DNA of 31,156 nt from Pseudomonadota bacterium. Its GTDB lineage: Bacteria > Pseudomonadota > Alphaproteobacteria > Rhizobiales > Beijerinckiaceae. The stretch spans positions 1 through 31,156 of the forward strand of contig JAEWKH010000019.1 of assembly GCA_023386155.1 (NCBI GenBank), in the 5' to 3' direction. Positions 24,594 to 31,156 of the stretch are shown here, piece by piece; the stretch's first letter is position 1, and each line of letters begins with the position of its first letter. The position numbers were made by a program, and so were the translations under genes. The notes under the pieces were generated by a model. That model had not been told where the DNA came from. It saw nothing but the letters and a program-made list of their open reading frames with translations, and did no database searches.

Positions 24594-25441
24594 CAGCGCC
24601 CTTCCCGTCTGGCGATGAAGGCCAGCTTCTCGAACAGGCTCACGTCCTGCTCGTTCTTCAGGAGCGCCCCATGGAGCGGCGGAATGAGCTTGCGGGTGTC
24701 GCGCTCGCGCAGCTGCTCGGGGCCGATGTCCTCGGACAGCAGGAGCTTCAGCCAGTCGAGCAGCTCCGAGGTGGATGGCTTCTTGCGCAGTCCCGGAACG
24801 TCCCGCACCTCGAAGAAGATCTTGAGGGCCTCTTCCACGAGCCGGTGCTTGATGCCGGGGTAATGCACCTCGACGATCCGGGCCATGGTCTGCGCGTCCG
24901 GGAACTTGATGTAGTGGAAGAAGCAGCGGCGCAGGAAGGCGTCCGGCAGCTCCTTCTCGTTGTTGGAGGTGATGATGACGATGGGCCGTTGCACGGCCTT
25001 CACCGTCTCGCCCGTCTCGTAGACGAAGAACTCCATGCGGTCGAGCTCGAGCAGGAGGTCGTTGGGGAACTCGATGTCGGCCTTGTCGATCTCGTCGATC
25101 AGCAGCACGGGCCGGGTCTCGGAGGCGAAGGCCTCCCACAGCTTGCCGCGCTTGATGTAGTTGCCGATGTCGGACACCCGGCTGTCGCCGAGCTGGCTGT
25201 CCCGCAGGCGCGAGACCGCATCGTATTCATAGAGCCCCTGCTGGGCCTTGGTGGTGGACTTGATGTGCCAGGTCAGGAGCGGGGCGTTCAGGGAACGGGC
25301 GATCTCCTCCGCCAGGACCGACTTGCCCGTGCCGGGCTCGCCCTTCACCAGCAGCGGCCGCTCCAGGGTGATGGCCGCGTTGACCGCCACCGTCAGGTCC
25401 TCGGTCGCCACATAAGTTTCCGTTCCGGCAAAACGCGCCAT
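24593..25441 (-). CDS. MoxR-family AAA+ ATPase (CoxD-like)
   Basis: A 282-residue AAA+ ATPase. Walker A is GEPGTGKS (34-41), Walker B LLIDEID (113-119), sensor 1 ITSNNEKELPDAF and the arginine-finger region FLRRCFFHYIKFP. The protein is compact, as MoxR/CoxD types are. Family knowledge: these ATPases act as chaperones with a VWA-domain partner to insert metals or activate enzymes (e.g. CoxD with CoxE for CO dehydrogenase). A CoxE-like VWA gene lies at 29049-30224 on the other strand, so partner genes are near but not adjacent. The protein starts MARFAGTETYVATEDL at 25441. It is the first gene of a moxR-sixA operon. Confidence 0.9.
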   Translation of the reverse strand: MARFAGTETYVATEDLTVAVNAAITLERPLLVKGEPGTGKSVLAEEIARSLNAPLLTWHIKSTTKAQQGLYEYDAVSRLRDSQLGDSRVSDIGNYIKRGKLWEAFASETRPVLLIDEIDKADIEFPNDLLLELDRMEFFVYETGETVKAVQRPIVIITSNNEKELPDAFLRRCFFHYIKFPDAQTMARIVEVHYPGIKHRLVEEALKIFFEVRDVPGLRKKPSTSELLDWLKLLLSEDIGPEQLRERDTRKLIPPLHGALLKNEQDVSLFEKLAFIARREGR

Positions 25442-25469
25442 TCTCGCCCTTCCTCGATTTCATCCAGAC

Positions 25470-25587
25470 CTAGCGCATCGTACGGAAAAGTGGACCCGGT
25501 TTTTCCGCAAGAACGATGCGCTCATTCACAAAGGAAGCATCGGATGGATCCCAAAAGGGCAAGTCCACTTTCGGATCCGATGCTTTA
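25470..25587. repeat. Bipartite palindromic element, unit C (reverse orientation) in a divergent promoter gap
   Basis: Module II first: outer arms GCGCATCGT (25473-25481)/ACGATGCGC (25513-25521), inner arms CGGAAAA (25483-25489)/TTTTCCG (25501-25507), loop GTGGACCCGG (25490-25499, the reverse complement of CCGGGTCCAC), and a 5-nt bulge on the right. Module I then has outer arms GCATCGGAT/ATCCGATGC but its inner stem has decayed. It begins with CTAG. It lies between the moxR and cystathionine-synthase-family starts. Confidence 0.9.
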
Positions 25588-25657
25588 AGTCCTGCCCCGC
25601 CTTTCGGCAATCGCCTTCATAGGCTAAGCCCATGACAAACAAACTGGGAGATGACCA

Positions 25658-26944
25658 ATGGCCTACAACCGTTACCACAAGGACCGAATCGGCAATCACA
25701 AGCTGAAGCCCGAAACCCTGATGCTGGGCTATGGCTACGATCCGACCCTGTCGGAAGGTGCGGTGAAGCCGCCGGTCTTCTTGACCTCGACCTTCGTGTT
25801 CAACAGCGCCGAGCACGGCAAGGAGTTCTTCGACTACGTGGCCGGCCGCCGGGAGCCGCCGAAGGGCGAGGCGGCGGGGCTCGTCTATTCCCGCTTCAAC
25901 CACCCCAATTCCGAGATCGTCGAGGACCGGCTCGCCATCTTCGAGGAGGCCGAGGCCGGTCTCCTCTTCTCCTCCGGCATGTCGGCCATCGCCACGACGA
26001 TCCTGGCCTTCGCCCGGCCCGGCGACGTGATTCTCCACTCGCAGCCCCTTTACGGCGGCACCGAGACGCTGATCGCCAAGACGCTGGCCAACATGAATAT
26101 CGGGGCGGTCGGGTTCGGCGACGGCGTGGACGAGACCGGCATCCGGGCGGCCGCCAAGGAGGCTCAGGGCAAGGGCCGGGTCTCGGTCATCATGATCGAA
26201 ACGCCCTCCAACCCGCTCAACACCCTGGTGGACATCCCCCTGATCAAGAGGATCGCAGACGAGATCGGCACGGCCCAGGGCCATCGCCCTGTGATCGTCT
26301 GCGACAACACCCTGCTCGGGCCGCTCTTCCAGAAGCCTCTCAAGGACGGGGCCGACATCTCGGTCTATTCGCTGACGAAATATGTGGGCGGCCACTCGGA
26401 CCTGATCGCCGGCGCGGCTCTTGGCTCCAAGGAGCTGATCAGGACCGTGCGCCTGCTGCGTTCCTCCATCGGAACCCAGCTCGACCCGCATTCCTGCTGG
26501 ATGCTCGGCCGCTCCCTGGAGACGCTGGCCCTGCGCATGAATGCCGCGAACCGCAATGCGGAGGTCGTGGCCGCCTTCCTGCACGAGCATCCCAACGTCG
26601 CGAAGGTCCATCACCTCGCCTATCTGCCGGAGAATTCGCGGGCGAAGGCGGTCTACGACGCCCAGTGCGACGCTCCCGGCTCCACCTTCTCGTTCGACGT
26701 CAAGGGCGGCGAGGCCGAGGCCTTCCGGGTGCTCAACGCGCTCCAGGTCTTCAAGCTGGCCGTGAGCCTGGGCGGCACAGAGTCCTTGATCTCGCACCCG
26801 GCTTCGACCACCCATTCCGGTGTGCCGAAGGAAACCCGCGACCGCCTCGGCGTCAGCGACGCCACCATCCGCGTCTCCATCGGCATCGAGCATCCGGACG
26901 ACCTGGTGGCCGACCTGTCGCAGGCGCTCGCGACGCTAGGATAG
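25658..26944 (+). CDS. Cystathionine gamma-synthase-family PLP enzyme (Cys/Met metabolism)
   Basis: A 428-residue Cys/Met-metabolism PLP-dependent enzyme (fold type I). The PLP-lysine is Lys241 in VYSLTKYVGGHSD, with Asp216 (VCDN) supporting the pyridine nitrogen. Tyr77 and Arg79 in YSRFNHPN bind the phosphate from the neighbouring subunit, and SSGMSA (105-110) and LYGGT (Tyr132) complete the cofactor site. The family includes cystathionine gamma-synthase, methionine gamma-lyase and O-acyl-homoserine sulfhydrylase; I cannot separate them by eye. The ~20-residue N-terminal stretch is typical of the family branch annotated simply as cystathionine gamma-synthase-like. The start at 25658 has GGGAGAT upstream. 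It is probably monocistronic; a repeat lies downstream. Confidence 0.92.
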   Translation: MAYNRYHKDRIGNHKLKPETLMLGYGYDPTLSEGAVKPPVFLTSTFVFNSAEHGKEFFDYVAGRREPPKGEAAGLVYSRFNHPNSEIVEDRLAIFEEAEAGLLFSSGMSAIATTILAFARPGDVILHSQPLYGGTETLIAKTLANMNIGAVGFGDGVDETGIRAAAKEAQGKGRVSVIMIETPSNPLNTLVDIPLIKRIADEIGTAQGHRPVIVCDNTLLGPLFQKPLKDGADISVYSLTKYVGGHSDLIAGAALGSKELIRTVRLLRSSIGTQLDPHSCWMLGRSLETLALRMNAANRNAEVVAAFLHEHPNVAKVHHLAYLPENSRAKAVYDAQCDAPGSTFSFDVKGGEAEAFRVLNALQVFKLAVSLGGTESLISHPASTTHSGVPKETRDRLGVSDATIRVSIGIEHPDDLVADLSQALATLG

Positions 26945-27060
26945 GAATACGGGCCCCGTGTCGTTCCCGGCCGGAGCGCAGCGGAGGGAAAGGGAACCCT
27001 GGATCCCCTTCCCGGCCTGCGGCCGCCGGGGATGACACCGGCGCCGGTCCTATGCGCTCA
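26945..27060. repeat. Intergenic palindromic repeat sequence (second family)
   Basis: A typical Hyphomicrobiales intergenic repeat: GTCGTTCCCGGCCGGAGCGC at the left and CGGCCGCCGGGGATGACA at the right form imperfect inverted arms around a centre with CCCTGGATCCCC. It lies just after the cystathionine-synthase-family stop and resembles the sequence at 7150-7337. It may act as the transcript 3' end. Confidence 0.6.
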
Positions 27061-27150
27061 TGTCGCGCCCGTCATTCCATCGTCCGCGGAATTAACCCCT
27101 TGCGCATCCGTTGCCGGTAGAACGAAGATGGTTTCAACCGGAAGGAAGCA

Positions 27151-28998
27151 ATGGCCGCTGCGATAGACCTGCAGTCCTATCAGGAACCCATTCTTTTTCT
27201 GGCAACGGCCGGCATCGTCGTCCCCCTGTTCCATCGGCTGAAGATCAGTCCGGTCCTGGGGTTTCTGGCGGCCGGCGCGTTGCTGGGACCCTATGGCCTT
27301 GGGCGGCTGGTTCCGACCTATCCCTGGGTCAACTGGCTGACCTTCACCAACCCTGAGGGAACCTCGCGCCTCGCCGAGTTCGGCGTGGTCTTCCTCCTCT
27401 TCGCTATCGGCATCGAGCTGTCCTGGCAGCGCCTTCGCACCCTGCGGCGCCTCGTGTTCGGGTTCGGCTCGCTCCAGGTCCTGACAGGCGCGCTCATCCT
27501 CGGGCTGGTATTCTACGCCTTTAAAACCGTCGAGACGATCACGGCGGCAACCGTCGTCGGCCTGGCTCTGGCCCTCTCCTCGACCGCCATCGTGGTCCCG
27601 GTCCTGGCGGAGCGGAAACGCCTCAACACCGCGGCCGGGCGCGCCAGCTTCTCGGCGCTGCTGTTCCAGGACCTGCTCGTAGCGCCGATCCTGTTCGCCA
27701 TCGCGGTGCTCGACACGGGCAAGCCCGAGGTGACGATGTCGACCTTTGCCGTCCTGCTCCTGCAGGCGGGAATCGCCCTGGTGGTGATCATAGGCCTCGG
27801 CCGCCTCATCCTTCGACCGTTCTTTCAGCTCGTCTCGGCCACGAAAAGCCCGGAGCTCTTCATGGCGGCCTGTCTGCTCGTCGTGATGGTGACCAGCGTG
27901 ATCGCCGCCGTCAGCGGCCTCTCGATGGCGCTCGGCGCCTTCATCGCCGGCATTCTCCTGTCCGAGACGGAATACCGGCGCGCCATCGACGTGACGATCC
28001 AGCCCTTCAAAGGGCTGCTCCTGGGGGTGTTCTTCGTGTCGGTCGGCATGAGCCTCGACCTGTTCCGTTTTCTCGAGGCGCCAATGCTGATCCTGTCGCT
28101 CGCGGCCACGGTCATTCTCATCAAGGGCATGACCATCGTCGCGCTCGGGCGCCATTTCGGCCTCAACACGGCGGACGCCGCCGAAACAAGCCTCCTCCTG
28201 GGGCCCGGCGGCGAGTTCGCCCTCGTGATCCTGGGCGCGGCCATGATCGCCGGCCTCGTGCCAAGTGGGATCGGCCAGAACCTTCTCCTCGTGACGACGC
28301 TCACGATGGTCGCGATCCCGCTCCTGGCCCGCCTGGGGCAGCGCCTGAGCCGCAGGCTCGAGGTGCGGCGGCCGCTCGACCCGCTCGCCGCCATCGCCCC
28401 GCCGACGGACGAGATCGGCCGCGTCATCATCGCCGGGTACGGACGCGTCGGACAGCTCGTGGCGGAAATGCTCGAGCGCCACAAGGTGCCCTATCTCGCC
28501 ATCGACCTCGACCCCTCCCGGGTTGCGGCGGAGCGGAAGGCCGGAAAGCCGGTCTTCTACGGGGACGGGACCTATCCTGAGTTCCTGCGGGCCTGCGGCA
28601 TCGACCGGGCGCTTGCGCTCGTCATCACCCTGGACACCCTCAGCTCCATCGAGGGCGTGGTATCGGCCGCGCGGCAGGAATGCTCCGACATCACCATCGT
28701 GGCCCGGGCCCGCGACGCGCGCCACGCCGCCCAGCTCTACGAGCTCGGCGTGGACGATGCGGTTCCGGAAACCATCGAGGCTTCCCTCCAGCTCAGCGAA
28801 GCGGTCCTGAGCGATATCGGGGTCCCGATGGGCCTGGTGATCGCCTCGATCCACGAACGGCGCGACGAGTTCAGGGAAATCCTCGGAAGGAAGAACCCGA
28901 AGCGCGACCCGGACCGGGTCGTGTTCCAGGCCCGCCGCCGCGTCGGCAAATCGGCCCCTTCGGCCATGGCCGGGCGGGCGACCCAGGTCGATACCTGA
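27151..28998 (+). CDS. kefB: Kef-type monovalent cation:proton antiporter (CPA2) with TrkA-N/RCK domain
   Basis: A 615-residue CPA2-family transporter. About 12 membrane helices fill the first ~410 residues (e.g. PILFLATAGIVVPLF, GVVFLLFAIGIELSW and LALALSSTAIVVPVLAE, plus the MALGAFIAGILLSETEYRR region). A cytosolic NAD-binding RCK domain follows, with the Rossmann motif VIIAGYGRVGQLVAEML from about residue 424 and the second strand YLAIDLDPSR. Kef systems move K+ out in exchange for H+ under glutathione-adduct control, but whether this one responds to glutathione is not visible, and no kefG/kefF subunit lies beside it. The start has a GGAAGGAAG site. The CoxE-like gene follows 50 bp later in the same direction. 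Confidence 0.92.
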   Translation: MAAAIDLQSYQEPILFLATAGIVVPLFHRLKISPVLGFLAAGALLGPYGLGRLVPTYPWVNWLTFTNPEGTSRLAEFGVVFLLFAIGIELSWQRLRTLRRLVFGFGSLQVLTGALILGLVFYAFKTVETITAATVVGLALALSSTAIVVPVLAERKRLNTAAGRASFSALLFQDLLVAPILFAIAVLDTGKPEVTMSTFAVLLLQAGIALVVIIGLGRLILRPFFQLVSATKSPELFMAACLLVVMVTSVIAAVSGLSMALGAFIAGILLSETEYRRAIDVTIQPFKGLLLGVFFVSVGMSLDLFRFLEAPMLILSLAATVILIKGMTIVALGRHFGLNTADAAETSLLLGPGGEFALVILGAAMIAGLVPSGIGQNLLLVTTLTMVAIPLLARLGQRLSRRLEVRRPLDPLAAIAPPTDEIGRVIIAGYGRVGQLVAEMLERHKVPYLAIDLDPSRVAAERKAGKPVFYGDGTYPEFLRACGIDRALALVITLDTLSSIEGVVSAARQECSDITIVARARDARHAAQLYELGVDDAVPETIEASLQLSEAVLSDIGVPMGLVIASIHERRDEFREILGRKNPKRDPDRVVFQARRRVGKSAPSAMAGRATQVDT

Positions 28999-29048
28999 CG
29001 CCGGTCCCAACAGTTTAAGTCCATCTCTGGATCCGATATTCTGGCCCG

Positions 29049-30224
29049 ATGTTCCTCACCTTCTTCACAGAGCTGCGCGCCGCCAAGGTGCCCGTCTCCT
29101 TCCGGGAATATCTGTCCCTGCTGGAGGCGCTCGATCGGGACCTGGCCGACAAGAGCGTCGAGGAATTCTACTATCTCTCCCGCACCTGCCTGGTGAAGGA
29201 CGAGCGGCATTTCGACCGCTTCGACCAGGTCTTCGCCCATGTGTTCAAGGGCATCGAGAGCATGGGCCACGCTCTCGATGAAGCTGGCATCCCGGAGGAA
29301 TGGCTCCGCAAGCTGGCGGAACGCTACCTCACCGAGGAAGAGAAGCGCCAGATCGAGGCCATGGGCTGGGAGAAGCTCTGGGAGAACCTGAAGGAGCGCC
29401 TCAGGGAGCAGAAGGGCCGTCACCAGGGCGGCAACAAATGGATCGGCACCGCCGGCACCTCGCCCTATGGCGCCTATGGCTACAACCCGGAAGGCATCCG
29501 CATCGGCCAGGACGGGAACCGCAACTTCCGGGCCGTGAAGGTGTGGGACAAGCGCGAGTTCAGGGATTTCGACGACAGCGTCGAGCTCGGCGTGCGCAAC
29601 ATGCGCATCGCGCTCCGGCGCCTGCGCCGCTTCGCCCGCACCGGCTCGGCGGAGGAGCTCGACCTCGACGGGACGATCCATGAAACCGCCCACAAGGGCT
29701 ATCTCGACGTGCGCCTGCGGCCCGAGCGCCGCAACGCCGTGAAGGTGCTGCTCTTCCTCGACGTGGGCGGCTCCATGGACTGGCACATCGAGATCGCCGA
29801 GGAGCTGTTCTCGGCGGCGCGGCTCGAGTTCAAGCACTTCGAGCACTTCTACTTCCACAACTGCGTCTACGAGAACCTGTGGAAGGAGAACCGCCGCCGC
29901 TTCGACGAGGTGATCCCCACCCTCGACGTGATCCGCACCTATCCGTCCGATTACCGGGTCGTCTTCGTGGGCGATGCCTCCATGAGCCCCTATGAGGTCA
30001 CCCATCCCGGCGGCTCCGTGGAGCATTGGAACGAGGAGCCCGGCCAGGCCTGGCTCCGGCGCATCCTCGACCATTTCCCGAAGGCCGTCTGGCTGAACCC
30101 GGTGCCGCAGCCGCACTGGGGCTACACCCATTCCATCGGCCTGATCCGGCAGCTCTTCGGCGAGCGGATGTACCCGCTCAACCTCGAAGGCATCGACCAC
30201 GCGATGCGAGAACTGGTCAGATAA
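29049..30224 (+). CDS. VWA-domain protein (CoxE-like)
   Basis: A 391-residue CoxE-family protein. The N-terminal half is helical and charged (MFLTFFTELRAAKVPVSFREYLSLLEAL is the family opening). The C-terminal VWA domain carries the MIDAS-type motif LLFLDVGGSMDWHIE (Asp at ~237; the Ser position reads Gly-Gly-Ser, typical of the CoxE branch). Near the C-terminus HWNEEPGQAWLRRI and YTHSIGLIRQLFGERMYPL are conserved-looking. CoxE-type VWA proteins work with MoxR/CoxD ATPases as a chaperone pair. The likely partner, the MoxR gene, lies ~3.6 kb away on the other strand. 50 bp downstream of the antiporter gene and 58 bp upstream of a small membrane protein, so possibly in one transcript. Confidence 0.9.
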   Translation: MFLTFFTELRAAKVPVSFREYLSLLEALDRDLADKSVEEFYYLSRTCLVKDERHFDRFDQVFAHVFKGIESMGHALDEAGIPEEWLRKLAERYLTEEEKRQIEAMGWEKLWENLKERLREQKGRHQGGNKWIGTAGTSPYGAYGYNPEGIRIGQDGNRNFRAVKVWDKREFRDFDDSVELGVRNMRIALRRLRRFARTGSAEELDLDGTIHETAHKGYLDVRLRPERRNAVKVLLFLDVGGSMDWHIEIAEELFSAARLEFKHFEHFYFHNCVYENLWKENRRRFDEVIPTLDVIRTYPSDYRVVFVGDASMSPYEVTHPGGSVEHWNEEPGQAWLRRILDHFPKAVWLNPVPQPHWGYTHSIGLIRQLFGERMYPLNLEGIDHAMRELVR

Positions 30225-30282
30225 GCCTCATCGGGAGGCGGTGCCGGTTTGCCGAACGGATGACGCGCGGATAAGAAGCGGC

Positions 30283-30852
30283 ATGACCCAGACCTACACC
30301 CACAGCCCCAAGCCCTTCGGCGGGCCGATTGCCTTCATCCTCAAGGACGGGGCGCTCACCGTGGATTCCGGCCGCAAGGTGCACGAGGTCCAGCTCGGCG
30401 CCGTCAGCACGGTCCGCATGACCTTCGAGCCCGGACGGCTGGCGCAGAAGTCCTTCCGCACGAAGGTGACCATGAAGGACGGCAAGTCCTTCACGTTCAA
30501 CTCGCTCAATTGGAAGAGCCTCGTCGAGGCGCAGGAGCTCACCCAGGAATACCGCGCCTTCACCCATGCGCTCTGCGAGGCCGTCGCGCGCGCCAACCCG
30601 CAGGCGAGGTTCGTGGCCGGAAAGCCCCTGGGGCTCTGGCTACCCACCTCGGCGCTCGCCGTCGCGTCGCTGCTGGCCATGGCCTACCTGATCTGGCAGG
30701 CCCTCCGGATGGGAGCGACGGGTGTCGCCCTGCTGGGAGCGCTGTTCGCGGTGGTGGGCGTCTGGCAGATCGAACCGATGATCAGGCTCAACAAGCCCCG
30801 CCCCTTCCGCCCCGGGGAATTGCCGGCGGAGCTCCTGCCGAAGGCGACGTGA
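30283..30852 (+). CDS. Small hypothetical membrane protein
   Basis: A 189-residue protein that I do not recognise. Residues 1-105 form a soluble domain with short alternating strands (GALTVDSGRKVHEVQLGAVS, VTMKDGKSFTFNSLNW) that could be a PH-like fold; this is only a guess. Two membrane helices follow at about 117-138 and 145-163, then a short Pro-rich tail (NKPRPFRPGELP). I chose ATG 30283 because AAGAAG lies upstream; the frame opens at a GTG at 30241 with no good site. It follows the CoxE-like gene by 58 bp. Function unknown. Confidence 0.8.
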   Translation: MTQTYTHSPKPFGGPIAFILKDGALTVDSGRKVHEVQLGAVSTVRMTFEPGRLAQKSFRTKVTMKDGKSFTFNSLNWKSLVEAQELTQEYRAFTHALCEAVARANPQARFVAGKPLGLWLPTSALAVASLLAMAYLIWQALRMGATGVALLGALFAVVGVWQIEPMIRLNKPRPFRPGELPAELLPKAT

Positions 30853-30939
30853 GATCCAGCATCCCGCGATTGATCCTGTCCTGAACCTCATCCCGGAAGT
30901 CCGGCTCGTCATTCGCTGTGAGGCGCAGGCTCTTTTCCC

Positions 30940-31150
30940 CTCCCCCTTGTGGGGAGGGGTGGCTGCGAGAGCAGCCGGGGTGGGGGTGTAGGCGATAGTC
31001 GATGAAGCTGTGGCGCTGGACCACCTCTCCCATGGGGAGAGGTCGACGCGCGTGAGCGCGGCGGGTGAGGGGTTACAGGTCCACCCGGAAAGGGCGTACC
31101 CCCTCACCCTCGCTACGCTCGACCTCTCCCCATGGGAGAGGTGAGGCTAC
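30940..31150. repeat. Inverted intergenic palindromic repeats (third family)
   Basis: Palindromes such as CCCCTCCCC...GGGGAGGGG near 30947-30960, then two inverted copies of one unit: one near 31021-31072 (ACCTCTCCCATGGGGAGAGG followed by TCGA and a G-rich run) and its reverse complement near 31095-31145. The two copies face each other, so the intervening DNA can form a large hairpin. No gene is visible between 30853 and the window end. Confidence 0.75.
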
Positions 31151-31156
31151 GGCACC

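Noticed and set aside
24594..25139. Extension of sixA into moxR
   Set aside because: Out-of-frame reading of moxR. The SixA catalytic RHA motif sits right after the ATG at 24593.
27058..29010. 650-codon open frame antisense to the Kef-type antiporter
   Set aside because: Low-complexity charged translation, no motifs; the plus strand encodes a clear 12-helix transporter.

Overview
The window is a stretch of high-GC alphaproteobacterial chromosome. CckA, CtrA-type TTAA-N7-TTAAC sites, a GAAC-N7-GAAC type SOS box at recA, a DksA with one zinc-site cysteine, and several families of intergenic palindromic repeats point to Hyphomicrobiales (Rhizobiales). A Methylobacteriaceae/Microvirga-like genome is my best guess, but that is inference. 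Most genes are core housekeeping genes. I see no rRNA, tRNA, CRISPR array, transposase, integrase or prophage module.

Layout. 1-2.4 kb: an exported alpha/beta hydrolase running off the left edge, a TrmJ-like RNA methyltransferase, two tandem palindromic repeat units and a small glycine-zipper lipoprotein (all minus). 2.6-5.5 kb: an exported phospholipase A2-like protein, NADP isocitrate dehydrogenase (icd) and a PPK2 polyphosphate kinase (plus). 5.6-7.5 kb: a YegS/DAGK-type lipid kinase (minus), a GFA/CENP-V zinc protein (plus) and a repeat-rich gap. 7.5-12.4 kb: alaS, a PagL-like outer-membrane protein and recA. 12.5-17.3 kb: cckA, a FliO-like protein with a long Pro-rich tail, and dksA. 17.4-19.8 kb: a ycjX-ycjF (DUF463/DUF697) operon. 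20.0-23.4 kb: a mosaic RTX calcium-binding protein and a proline-rich, muramidase-like hypothetical. 23.5-25.4 kb: a GNAT acetyltransferase convergent with a moxR-sixA operon. 25.6-30.9 kb: a PLP-dependent cystathionine gamma-synthase-family enzyme, a Kef-type CPA2 antiporter with RCK domain, a CoxE-like VWA protein and a small membrane protein. 30.9 kb to the end: inverted palindromic repeats.

How the genes relate. The central block joins cell-cycle and DNA-damage control. CckA is the hybrid kinase that feeds CtrA. A CtrA-type site lies upstream of the FliO-like gene next to cckA. Another lies between cckA and recA, where recA also has a clear SOS box. DksA, alaS and PPK2 relate to growth and stress physiology.

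The most unusual feature is a family of bipartite hairpin elements: six copies, two of them in tandem. Four have the exact 10-nt apical loop CCGGRTCCAC and two are near-matches. The stems differ in sequence between copies but stay complementary. Copies touch or supply the stop codons of alaS and recA, sit in the moxR/cystathionine-synthase divergent gap, and fill the gap upstream of the methyltransferase. This resembles a REP/RIME-like family, but the conserved loop on changing stems suggests the loop itself is recognised. A second notable feature is the abrupt AT-rich segment in the N-terminal part of the RTX gene.
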